From NCBI GenBank assembly GCA_943737045.1, contig CALSFV010000019.1:1-64000 (forward strand): DNA of 64,000 bases. The letters are read 5' to 3'. The notes beneath the pieces were generated by a model, which had not been told where the DNA came from, made no database searches, and saw only the letters and a program-made list of their open reading frames with translations. Made by a program: the position numbers and the translations under genes. Positions 21,236 to 31,620 of this stretch are shown one piece after another. This DNA comes from Parapristionchus giblindavisi (Eukaryota; Nematoda; Chromadorea; Rhabditida; Diplogasteridae). Positions within the stretch are counted from its first letter, which is position 1. Each line of letters begins with the position of its first letter.

Positions 21236-22962
21236 AGAGGAATCGCCAGAGGTTCGACCACCCCCGGACATAGAAATTTCGACCCCCTGAAAAATTCAGA
21301 TTAAGTACTTTGAACGGTGCTCTATCGAAACTCTATCGTTTTCCGAATTTGCATATCTGCTCTCATTTTCGAGTAGCGGTAGGTCAAAGTTGGCAGGTGC
21401 GGTATTTTTGGCTCGAGTGTGCGCCAGAAAAATGATCATAACTCCGTTCAAAATAATGATAGACATTTTTTCAAAAAAAGCATCGAAAGAGGAGATCTTG
21501 GGCAACATTTCCCAGTTGATGACGTCATTTTTCGACCATGCTCCGGTGCTGGGCGGTCAGTTTTATGAAAAAGTGACGTAACTTTCCTAATCGGAAAAAG
21601 TGCACTTTTCTTCTATGCGCGTTTTGTTGCACCCATATGTGTCTAAAAATGACCCAAGTTTCAGAAAATTTCCGAATAGGAAAAAAAAGCGTTGATTTTA
21701 GTGACGCGACCTCGGACCTGTCAAAGGAAAGAACGGCTTATTCCTTTATCAAGAAACAGCAAAGGAGCTTAAATGACTCAAAAACATCCAAAAAAACATT
21801 GCGAGCTCAAAATACCCATATACGACAGTTATTTGAAACACAAAATCATCGAGTTCCGAAAAATTTGAAAAAACCCATATTTTGCTTTTCCACGTGGAAA
21901 AAACGTCTCAGTGATGTTAATTAATCTTTATAATATTTCTTATAATGTTTTTGGAAGTGAAGGCCTACCTGCTGTTTTTAGAGCGGTACCTCCTCGAGGA
22001 CACCGAGCGGGTTCGAACCCCGGCTCGATCCAAATCTTTTGCTGATTTTTACAGACACAGAAAACTTGTTCCAAGGTATTTTTTCGTGATAAGAATGATG
22101 AAACAAGTTGTTTTGAGTCATTCTGAGCTGGAAAACGTTCATTTTATGGCAACACATCGCGCGGAGTTGGGGCGCGCGCGTGTAATCTCGATGGCGGATA
22201 TCTCGGCTCTAAGAGCAGGTAGGCCTTCACTTCCAAAAACATTATAAGAAATATTATAAAGATTAATTAACATCACTGAGACGTTTTTTCCACGTGGAAA
22301 AGCAAAATATGGGTTTTTTTCAAATTTTTCGGAACTCGGTGATTTTGTGTTTCAAATAACTGTCGTATATGGGTATTTTGAGCTCGCAATGTTTTTTTGG
22401 ATGTTTTTGAGTCATTTAAGCTCCTTTGCTGTTTCTTGATAAAGGAATAAGCCGTTCTTTCCTTTGACAGGTCCGAGGTCGCGTCACTAAAATCAACGCT
22501 TTTTTTTCCTATTCGGAAATTTTCTGAAACTTGGGTCATTTTTAGACACATATGGGTGCAACAAAACGCGCATAGAAGAAAAGTGCATTTTTTCCGATTA
22601 GGAAAGTTACGTCACTTTTTCATAAAACCGACCGCCCAGCACCGGAGCATGGTCGAAAAATGACGTCATCAACTGGAAAATGTTGCCCAAGATCTCCTCT
22701 TTCGATGTTTTTTTGAAAAAATGTCTATCATTATTTTGAACGGAGTTATGATCATTTTTCTGACGCACACTCGAGCCAAAAATACCGCACCTGCCAACTT
22801 TGACCTACCGCTACTCGAAAATGAGAGCAGATATGCAAATTCGGAAAACGCAGTTCGATAGAGCATCGTTCAAAGTACTTAATCTGAATTTTTCAGGGGG
22901 TCGAAATTTCTATGTCCGCGGACCCTCCGAAACGGTCGATTTTCTCGCGATTCCTCTCATAT
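21236..22962. repeat. centre of the saposin inverted repeat: about 1.7-kb near-perfect palindrome
   Basis: Sequence from 21236 (GAGAGGAATCGC) is mirrored up to 22962, with the axis near 22095. The core (about 21962-22228, between GGCCTACCTGCT repeats) carries a B-box-like GGGTTCGAACCCC followed by TTTTGCTGATTTTT. Open frames that cross the arms are not conserved in any coding pattern. Confidence 0.85.
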
Positions 22963-23410
22963 ATAACAGTCTTGCGACTCCAAACAACTTCCATCATACA
23001 GAAATTCCTTCTACCCAATTTCACCACTATAAGGCTGGGAAAGAATTTTATTTTTTTCTGAAATCGGAAAACAGAAATTTCTGTTTTCAAAAAGCAGAAA
23101 AGAAAACTGAAAATACAGATCTAAAAACAGAAAATGTCATAAAATCATTGATTACCTTATTTTCTTTTTTTCTTGAAAACAGAAAACACCGAAAATTGAG
23201 AAACAGCAATTCAATGAACACGATATATGTAATCAAAGTTAAGTGTACTTTTTGTCTTGAGGAAAAAAGAGATCTTCTTTAAAGAAGGGGAACCAGGAGA
23301 TTTAGGGTGCGCTATTATCATGTCTAAAATGATTTTTGTAAAAGTGTTTCGACCAGACTTTGATCAATCGAGCGTATAAAAGATGTTGCATGCAATTGCT
23401 TAGAATGAAT

Positions 23411-23612
23411 GTTTGAGAACCATCACATGTTCTGACACATGCTCAGACTCTGGTAAAGTCAAAGAGAACCAACACATGTTCCGACACATGCTCAGACTCT
23501 GGTAAAGTCAAAGAGAACCAACACATGTTCCGACACATGCTCAGACTCTGGTAAAGTCAAAGAGAACCAACACATGTTCCGACACATGCTCAGACTCTGG
23601 TAAAGTCAAAGT
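23411..23612. repeat. 49-bp minisatellite upstream of saposin gene D, about 4 units
   Basis: Reverse complement of the array at 19972-20163. Confidence 0.93.
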
Positions 23613-23728
23613 TTTTTACCAATAACGGAAAGAGATAGAGAACTTTTGAGCCTCAAGCACAATGTAATGAGACATCTATCTCTCATTTCTTTCACCGCCT
23701 ACGTCCCCTTTTTGTATATATCTCTAGC

Positions 23729-23755
23729 ATATATAAACCCCTGGCAATAGATAAA
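23729..23755 (+). promoter_or_regulatory. TATA-like and GATA-type sites of saposin gene D
   Basis: ATATATAAAC at 23729-23738 and AGATAAAG at 23748-23755, ahead of the ATG at 23784. AGATAA is the core bound by GATA factors that drive intestinal genes in nematodes; the link here is inference. Confidence 0.45.
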
Positions 23756-23783
23756 GTCCCATGGAACTATTGCTTACAACAAA

Positions 23784-26700
23784 ATGTGGTTCAAACTGCT
23801 GTTCCTGATTCTCTGTTGTTCCGCTGTACATTGTTCCAGGTTGTACTGCATTCTTTAGTTTTAATTTTCTCTTTGATATTTTTAGATTTCCAAAATGCGT
23901 AGAGTGTAGAAGGTTGACCGCACAGATTGGCACGGTAAGTATATGTCCTAATTAATTTATTAAGTAAATCAATGTACAGGAGTGATATGCATGCACGTAT
24001 TTAAAATAATTGTAACAAATAAACTATTAAGTAATACTGTGCTTCATGGTGTTTCGGCCGCAACGTCTAGACACCATAAAGCTTTGCCTGGTGTCGCGGC
24101 CATCTTCAGTAGACAGCACCAGGTCCTTCTAGAGACTTTATAAAACTAGATTTTTATATGAAAGTGTTAAAATTTCTAATTTAACAACTAAACTACTATG
24201 AAAAGATAAGCTAATTCTATAAACAAACAATAAAAGTGTGAATTGCTAGAGTTTGATGTAACATGAATAATACAATGTAATTAACGGAAGCGGTATTAAA
24301 ATGATCCTCGTTAGAGTAGATGAGATAAGTCCATGTTGTGCTGGCGGAGGTACGAAGTTATGCTGATGTGTCCTAATCGTCCTTCCTTTAAGTTGGTCTG
24401 ATAGTGACGTGGCATAGAGAGAGATAGAGACTAGTAGAACGAGGGACTGGCGTGGGGTCAGTGTATTTATAGGCATTTGTTGTACCGTGTTCATATACAA
24501 ACTACAAATCTATGTATGATAGGCCAAGTACCGTGTATAGATAATAATATGAAGGATTTCATCGTCCAAAGGTCTACGAGATATAGACACTTGTAATTTA
24601 TAATAATAATAATAATTTATCGATTCTTGAGCAAGAGAAAGTAACAAATATTCTGTAAATAATAAATATCGAATAAAATAGGAAGAACGACGAAAATGCT
24701 GCGATATCTAGATCACAGCTTTGATACTATTACGAAAAACTGCGGGGTTGGGAGAATTTACAATAGATGAATCAAGAGTATTCCATTTATTAACAACTCT
24801 ATTAGACAAAAACCATCTAAATCTACGACTGGAAATCCTATGAAAGAGTAGCTTTTGGGGGTGTCCACGGTTTCTGTGGAGTGAATTGGAGAAAAGGAAC
24901 ATTTTCGGGGGTCGATATCGATAAAACCGTTTATGATCTTAAAGGTTGTAGTCAGATCAATGATGTCTCTACGGGTTGAAAGGGATTGAAGGTCGAGAAG
25001 GGACAGCCTGTGAGGATAGTCGACCACATCTACGAAGAACGATTCTGGAATAAGTTTTAAGGACAGATTCAACATGCAGTTGCAAGGACGAGGACGACGG
25101 GGACCAAAGTTCACTACAGTACTCGAGCAAGGGACGGACATAGGTACAGAATAGACGACTGTATAAAGATACACTACGAGAAGTAAACGATCGATAGATA
25201 TAGCAACATCTTGATTTAGCTTTACCTACTATGTTAGCAATGTGCTCACTAAAATCAAACGAATTGTTGTAGGTTATTCCAAGATCTTTGAATTGTGATA
25301 CTATTGGGAGGGGGTTATTGTCAATAGTGAAGTCAACTTGAGGGTGGTTTGTGCCCATGCGCATAAGTTGCGAAGATCAGAGATCATATTAAATTTTATC
25401 TAGAAAGTAAATTATGACAAATTATTCCTTTGTTTGCTGCATATTTAATTGAAATTAACGGGTTTTTGCTAATAGTTTTGAAAATTCTGCTGTGAATTTG
25501 AAAAAAGGATAATTAAGATTTTTAAATGTAATTATAAGCTGTTTTGTTCTATCAATGAAGCTTTTATACTCTGTACTATTTCGATATATTCTAAGTATTT
25601 CTCCATGTAGAGTATTTAGTCCTATTCTTTATGGTATACATGAGTTATAATGGGGATATCTGATTACTTTGAAAGAGTAATCATCTGTTTTGTTATAGAT
25701 TGACGTTATCGCAGACCCATTTACTATATGTATGTCTAGATCTAGAAAAGCTGTTTTGAAATCTGCTTGATTTGTTTTCTCTAACGATAGTGAATTGTGA
25801 TAAGGTTGACCGCACAGATTGGCACGGTAAGTATATGTCCTAATTCCTATATTGATTATTTTCCATTTTCGATTCTTCACTTTTCCGTGCGAAAGTTTCG
25901 AGGTTTGCCCCTCTTCTCAAAACGAGAGAGGAATGAAATTGAAGGCTTACAATTTTCTGTTTTGAGCGCGCAACACTAGTATTTAACAATTCAGAACGCA
26001 AACCTCACGGTGAAGTGTGTACGGGAATTCGTCTACGGTGTTTGCGAATTGAATACAAAAGATACTAATAACACCTGCCGCAAAACGTTCGACATGGTAC
26101 AGGACGCCGTCTATAATGTCAGCGCACACCTATTTCCTAAACAAACCATTGTCGCCGACAGGACCTTCACTTGTGCCCACCTATTGAAGATTTGTCCGGA
26201 CAAGTAAGTATTTTGTCGCAATTAGCGAAGGTTATTACCGCAGTCCCTGTTATCGCAATATATGTAATCCGTTTCAGGGATGAAATGGGTCACATACTAC
26301 CATCAAACGCAATTAGCTGCAAGAGCTGCAACACGCTGTTCAACATGATCATAACAGTCAGCATACTCTTTTGTCAATCTATCCTTCTCCATTTTATGAG
26401 AGCATATCTGAAATCACTCACATATGAGAGGACATAGCAAAAAATACATATTTTTGCTTGATGTGGAACATAATAGTGCACTGCCAGCCGACCTCAGCCG
26501 TGCATATGAGAATGTTTGATTTTGTGTTTTTTTGGTTACTGTAAGCGAAAATGTTCGGTAGGTCAACAAAGTTATTTCGCCTCCCAAGTATGCGATCGAC
26601 TCGGGACGGTAGCAATCGCTACCTCGTGCGAATGCAAGCAACTTTTACTCCAACCATTTTTTTTAATCAGGACTCCGAAGAATCGAGTTATTATGAAAAT

Positions 26701-28347
26701 ATACTTTTGAACGTTAATTACTATACGACGGTTCTCTAGAAGGAGAAAAAATTAAATTTGTAATTAAAATCTCTCTGCATTTAATAACTAAACTTATATT
26801 AAAATATGAAGACAAAAAAACGCGGTGAAATTTGAACACGATAGCAAAATACAACGGGAACTCGGTGAAAAACTCACTTCACGATAATCGTTTAGAGAGA
26901 TAATATCATATTGTATGCTTCGCCGGCTTTCATTATGCACGTGTCATACTTTAGGCGCGTTTTTACGGCTCTCGGCTTAAAAACGGCTCTAGATCCGCAT
27001 TCCCATTGTGGCTGTAATCTTGTTCAATTTATTTAATTTTTTTTAAATGCATTTATCTATTGCATGTTGTTATATCGTTCCTCCCGTGTTGCCCTTAAAA
27101 TTGCCTCTATTGTTTACTATTTCTGAGCATAGTTTATTATTAGATGACGGTGATATCATACATCTTATTATGCACCGTCTTTCGATGCTTCCGTTATGAT
27201 ACTCTGCACGGCGGCTCAATGATAGTAACTAAGAAGCTCTTGCCTGAGAAAGAAAGTATCGCAAACTGAGTGATGATGAGCACTAAAACATCTAGGTTCT
27301 CCCAGCGCGAAAGTTGATTACGGTATATTTGGGCGCTCGCTTCTGACTAGACCTATCATCGAGTTTTACGATTCGCGAGACATGCCGAGATGGCTTAGTG
27401 GATACAGCTTTTGTTTAGCTATCCGAACCTCGTAGGTTCGAATCCCGCCCAGTGCAAATCAACTTTGCCGATTTTTCGTAATGCAAGAGCCTTCAAGCCA
27501 AAGTTAAATGTAGGGATTTCTCTTCATTGAACCGCCGTGCTCTGGTACATCCACCGGCACCTTTATAATAATTAACTATGCTCAGGAATGGTAAACATTA
27601 CTAATTATAAGGGCAACACGAGAAAAACGAAATTACAACACACAATCGTTAGAATTAAAAACAACTAAATAAATTGATCAAGATTACAGCAACAAGGGGT
27701 TTGCGGATCTTGATCCGTTTTTTTGAAGCCGAGAGTCGTAAAAAACGCGCCTGCAGTATGACACGTGCATAATAACAGCCGTGTATAAACGGCCACGCAT
27801 ACAGTATGATATGAACTCGCTAAAAGGTTATCCTGAAGTGATTTTTTCACTGAGTTCCAGTCATATTTTGGTATTGTGTCCAAATTTCACCGCATTTTTT
27901 GTCTTCATATTTTAATTTAAGGTTAGTTATTTCATTTAAAAATGTGTAATGATTTAAGCAAATGTATTTTTTTTCCTTCTAGAGAACCGTCTCATAATAA
28001 TTAACGTTCAAAAGTTTATTTTCATAATAACTCGATTCTTCGAAGTCCTGATTAAAAAGTGGTCGGAGTAAAAGGTGCTTGTATTCGCACGAGGTATCTC
28101 TTTTTCCAGCTTCTGAAGGATTCAATCAAGCAGCTGAACAATAAAGCTGCAGATGTACTATGTGTCGGTGCATCCGAAAGCTGCCGTTCACAGTTCAGAA
28201 AAATCGTGAAAGTCGTCGACCCTGTATGGAAGATATTCAATGGAACGGTAATTCCTACATATTATTTGCTTTTGAAAGAACGTTAAAGTTAATACATTTC
28301 AGTCGAAAATAAAGACGGTGTGCAAAGACGTCATGAAGTGCAAGTAG
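23784..28347 (+). CDS. saposin-like secreted protein with two SapB domains, copy D (191 aa, six exons)
   Basis: Exons: 23784-23839, 23886-23934, 25995-26203, 26278-26356, 28110-28247, 28303-28347 (576 nt, phases consistent). Same signal peptide and two six-Cys SapB domains as copy B. Intron 2 is enlarged to about 2.1 kb by a Penelope-like insertion whose 44-bp duplication repeats the end of exon 2 and its GTAAGT donor (25802-25845). The original donor at 23935 is intact, so splicing could still work, with a decoy donor downstream. Intron 4 holds a 1473-bp foldback element. Possible polyadenylation signals AATAAA lie at 28586 and 28611. The coding sequence is unbroken, so I call it a gene, though the large introns could lower expression. 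Confidence 0.82.
24045..24125 (-). other. stem-loop with a hammerhead-like core in the Penelope-like tail
   Basis: The minus strand shows CTGAAGA, then a long stem (GGCCGC and GACACC pairing with GGTGTC and GCGGCC), then GAAAC. CTGANGA...GAAA is the hammerhead ribozyme core, and hammerheads are known in Penelope-like elements. Here an extra T follows CTGAAGA and a proper stem I is not evident, so self-cleavage is doubtful. Confidence 0.3.
24598..25370 (-). pseudogene. CR1/jockey-type LINE, RT C-terminal fragment
   Basis: Minus-strand frames 25364-24969, then 25174-24758 and 24902-24708 are successive frameshifted pieces of the RT thumb/C-terminal region: KDLGITYNN, YVRPLLEYCSELWSP and RRFRWFLSNRVVNKWN patterns. 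An ATTATT run near 24600 may be its 3' tail. Frameshifts make it non-functional. Confidence 0.75.
26622..28094. mobile_element. 1473-bp foldback TIR element in intron 4 of saposin gene D
   Basis: CCTCGTGCGAATGCAAGC and its inverse are flanked by TA (26620-26621, 28095-28096). It is the same family as 18124-18851 but about 750 bp longer in the middle (27115-27590), where a SINE-like module is present. Confidence 0.75.
27384..27455 (+). other. tRNA-like (SINE-like) segment
   Basis: Starts GCCGAGATGGCTTAGTGGAT (A box) and has B box GGTTCGAATCCC at about 27435-27446, followed by TTTGCCGATTTTTCG. The preceding 50 bp match those before the segment at 6332. The length suggests a class-II (Leu/Ser-type) tRNA ancestor, but the acceptor arms do not pair. 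Confidence 0.6.
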
Positions 28348-28983
28348 AGTCATGAATGTTACATCCCATCTGTTACACCCCACCTTAATTTCATCACTTA
28401 GTCAGTCATCTTGACAAGGATCTGGAGCAGACTTGTGATTGACACCGATCGCCCCCCCCCCCCCCCATTCCATTGCGTTTTCAAGTAGTTATGATGCTTT
28501 CTCTTATTTGTGGTTCTCTCTCGTTTTCCCGGCTACCCTTATTGTGTGTTTTGTTCCATATTTAATAGTTGCTTTGCATGAGACAAATAAAGATTTTTAA
28601 TTTTTCATCAAATAAAGATTTTTCATTTCAACTACATAAATATATGTGGAGACAATATATTAAATACACACTATCTTAACTATGTTAATCTTGAAGCAAG
28701 CACAGAGTCTTTTTCTAACAGTATTTTTTGAAAATGCACTGTTTATGGGTCTGGAAATGGCGTTAAACTCGTTAAACATACGATCATCTTGATTCCTGTC
28801 TAATGTCACTCGTATATTGTCATCTGCATCACGAAGACGACGAACATCTGAGAATTTGCATCTATAAATGGTGCGAATGAGCCGATATTGGTCACTGAAC
28901 TACATGTTTCAAGTTAGAAGAAATTTATGTTTACATCTTCTAACTTCAAACGAGAAGCAGAGTGACCGAGATCGCCTATATTA
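28348..28983. other. 3' flank of saposin gene D, inverted copy of 7645-8279
   Basis: It contains the two AATAAA signals, a homopolymer C run (28451-28466) and an inverted copy of the exon-like frame at 7728-7950. Here that frame lacks 14 bp. The homology ends at 28983, where a foldback element is inserted; the intact target sequence is visible near 7640. Confidence 0.7.
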
Positions 28984-30039
28984 CACTATCTGAGAAAATT
29001 CAACAACTGAATTTTTTTTTGGTATCGACGATTTTTCTGTTTTATATATGATAATTACAGGCACCATGAGTGTAGTTCACTGGTACATGGAAATTCCTTC
29101 CAATTGAAAATTCGCTTCAGGAGGTGACCACACAACGATTTGGCGCCTTTTCCTAAAAAGTTTATTTCGAATCCAATCGATTCGGGAGTGAGTGCAATGG
29201 ACTCCTTGGCGAATTCTAAGAAACTATTGCTGAGGAAAGTTTTTTGATCAAAGATCAACGAAGGCTGGAATTCGGGAATTTTCAAAAAAAAGCACATTAA
29301 ATTAATTCTCACTATTTTCCCATGGCCCAGGTAAATTTTTTATTTGCTCAAGAGCTTCTGCATATTATATTACACCTTTAGTTTAAAAGTGGTAATTTTT
29401 GAAATCTGGGAAAATTGTAAACGAATCAATTTTGTTTGCTGTATTCAATTGTGGTGAAGATTGTCGCTTTTTCCTAAAAACATTATTTCTAATCTACTCG
29501 ATTCGGAACTGGGCGCATTCGAATCCTTGTCTAATTCTAAGAAACTATTGCTTAGGGGTGTTTTTCGATCAACGGTCAACGAACGTTGGAATTGGGAATT
29601 TTCGAAAAAAATGTTTACATTAAATTAATTCTCACTATTTTCCATAATTCTCACTATGTAGAAGCGATTCAGCAAATAAAAAGTTTAAATTCGCCATGGA
29701 AAATAGTGAGAATTAATTTATTGTAAACATTTCTATCGAAAATTCCCAATTCCAGCGTTCGTTGACCGTTGATCGAAAAACACTCCTAAGCAATAGTTTC
29801 TTAGAATTAGACAAGGATTCGAATGCGCCCAATCCCGAATCGATTAGATTAGAAATAAACTTTTTAGGAAAAGGCGCCAGTCCTCACCACAATTGAATAC
29901 AGCAAACAAAATTGATTCGTTTACAATTTTCCCAGATTTCAAAAATTACCACTTTTAAACTAAAGGTGTAATATAATATGCAGAAGCTATTGAGCAAATA
30001 AAAAATTTACCTGGGCCATGGGAAAATAGTGAGAATTAA

Positions 30040-31575
30040 GAGAGACTATCTGACTCAGTGAACATATTTTGCTTATGGCTTGGCACTTGGCCAAAAAGTG
30101 ATAGGAACCGATCGGGCCCAAATTGTGCATAGGTGTAGTATGGGGTGGCATGAAATCACAGACGGAGTTAGTGTTCGTCATATCTGCACCTTCGCTAAAT
30201 AAAGTAAGTTCCACATAATGGCATCAAAATTTCAAAGTTTACGGATTCGTTCGATATGTGTATGCGACGATGGGTAATAATAAGCAGGTAAGTTACACCA
30301 AGTCTCATCCCGGTCCAAAACCGTGAGGCCCAGAAAAAATAAAAAAACCAATAAAAAAATTGTTTTATTTTTTGTTTTATTTTTCCTACAAATGCCTCTC
30401 GGTGGGTGACTTTTTTTTATTTATTTAATTTGATGAGTATTCATTAATGTAACTCATATATGAAAATGAACTAAAACAAATGGGTACAAATTTGCCTTCT
30501 TCCCGAAAAACCTCGACTAATTCGCCTTTTTATCGCAAACTGACTACCGTAATGCAAAGGCGGAAATTCAAAATACTTCATTTTTCATATTTTATCGAAA
30601 AATAGTGTAATATTGCTCCTTAGATATTCAGATATCAAACAAATTATAAAAGAAAACAATAACATAATACCGAAAACGAATGTAAACATACAGCGATTGC
30701 CGAATTTTGAATTTCCGCTTTTGTATTACGGTAGGTGGCGCACCATTTATCGGCTCAGTTTGCGATAAAAAGGCGAATTAGTCGTGGTTTTTCGGGAAGA
30801 AGGCAAATTTGTACCCATTTGTTTTAGTTCATTTTCATATATGAGTTACATTAATGAATACTCATCAAATTAAATAAATAAAAAAAGTCACCCACCGAGA
30901 GGCATTTGTAGGAAAAATAAAACAAAAAATAAAACAATTTTTTTATTGTTTTTTTTTTATTTTTTCTGGGCCTCACGGTTTTGGACCGGGATGAGACTTG
31001 GTGTAACTTACCTGCTTATTATTACCCATCGTCGCATACACATATCGAACGAATCCGTAAACTTTGAAATTTTGATGCCATTATGTGGAACTTACTTTAT
31101 TTATGCATCGTTACATTTGCCTGACGCGCCTACGCCGTCACGTAAAAAAACATTACATTTGGCGACGCGCGCGTCGACGTCAATTTTGGAGTGTGTTGGG
31201 TCCCAAGTGGAAAACCCTGAATGTCGTCAGGGGTACGGTAAAAGGTTACGGTAGCCAACCAATATTGATCGATGGTTACGGTAACTTCCTACCGTACCCC
31301 TGATGACAATCAGGGTTTTCCCCTTGGGACCCAACACACTCCAAAATTGACGTCGACGCGCGCGTCACCAAATGTAACGTTTTTTTACGTGACGGCGTAG
31401 GCGCGTCAGGCAAATGTAACGATGCATTAGCGAAGGTGCAGATATGACGAACACTAACTCCGTCTGTGATCTCATGCCACCCCATACTACACCTATGTAC
31501 AATTTGGGCCCGATCGGTTCCTATCACTTTTTGGCCAAGTGCCAAGAGAATGTCACTTGAGCCAGATAGTCTCTC
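30040..31575. mobile_element. 1536-bp palindromic element with TTAA duplication
   Basis: Termini GAGAGACTATCTG are flanked by TTAA (30036-30039, 31576-31579). The related foldback at 36513-36540 shows the uninterrupted target GAGAATTAATTTAATGTG, which proves the borders. The arms are mirrored around about 30640. Confidence 0.88.
31104..31426. mobile_element. 323-bp TIR element with 3-bp TTA duplication
   Basis: TGCATCGTTACATTTGCCTG and its inverse are flanked by TTA. The opposite arm of the host palindrome (30180-30215) shows the empty site CTTTATTTAGCGAAGG. A 3-bp TWA duplication suggests PIF/Harbinger type. The interior mirrors itself around about 31265 and contains TACGGTAA motifs. Confidence 0.75.
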
Positions 31576-31620
31576 TTAATTTAATGTGAATTTTTTTCTG
31601 ACAATTCCCGAATTCCAGCC

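Larger units (their letters stand above)
23954..25801 (-). mobile_element. 5'-truncated Penelope-like element with a 44-bp target duplication, itself holding a LINE fragment
   Basis: The flanks 23910-23953 and 25802-25845 are identical 44-bp direct repeats of host sequence. On the minus strand, 25801 to about 25440 encodes the end of the same RT family as at 54180-54900 (shared NKTDDY...VIR-PHY and IGLNTLHGE motifs), with a TAA inside. The other end (about 23954-24530) looks like untranslated tail. Variable, long duplications are known for Penelope-like elements. Confidence 0.75.
28984..31620. mobile_element. foldback element with CACTATCTGAGAAA end, right end lost
   Basis: Left end CACTATCTGAGAAAATTC; the arm 28984-29690 is mirrored from 29690 to 30039. 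After a nested insertion the right arm continues for only about 40 bp (31580-31620), and then a LINE begins. A complete relative is at 35457-36842. Confidence 0.75.

Noticed and set aside
22800..23282. 160-codon plus frame across the palindrome right arm
   Set aside because: The mirror arm does not keep it, it crosses repeat borders and it has no motif.
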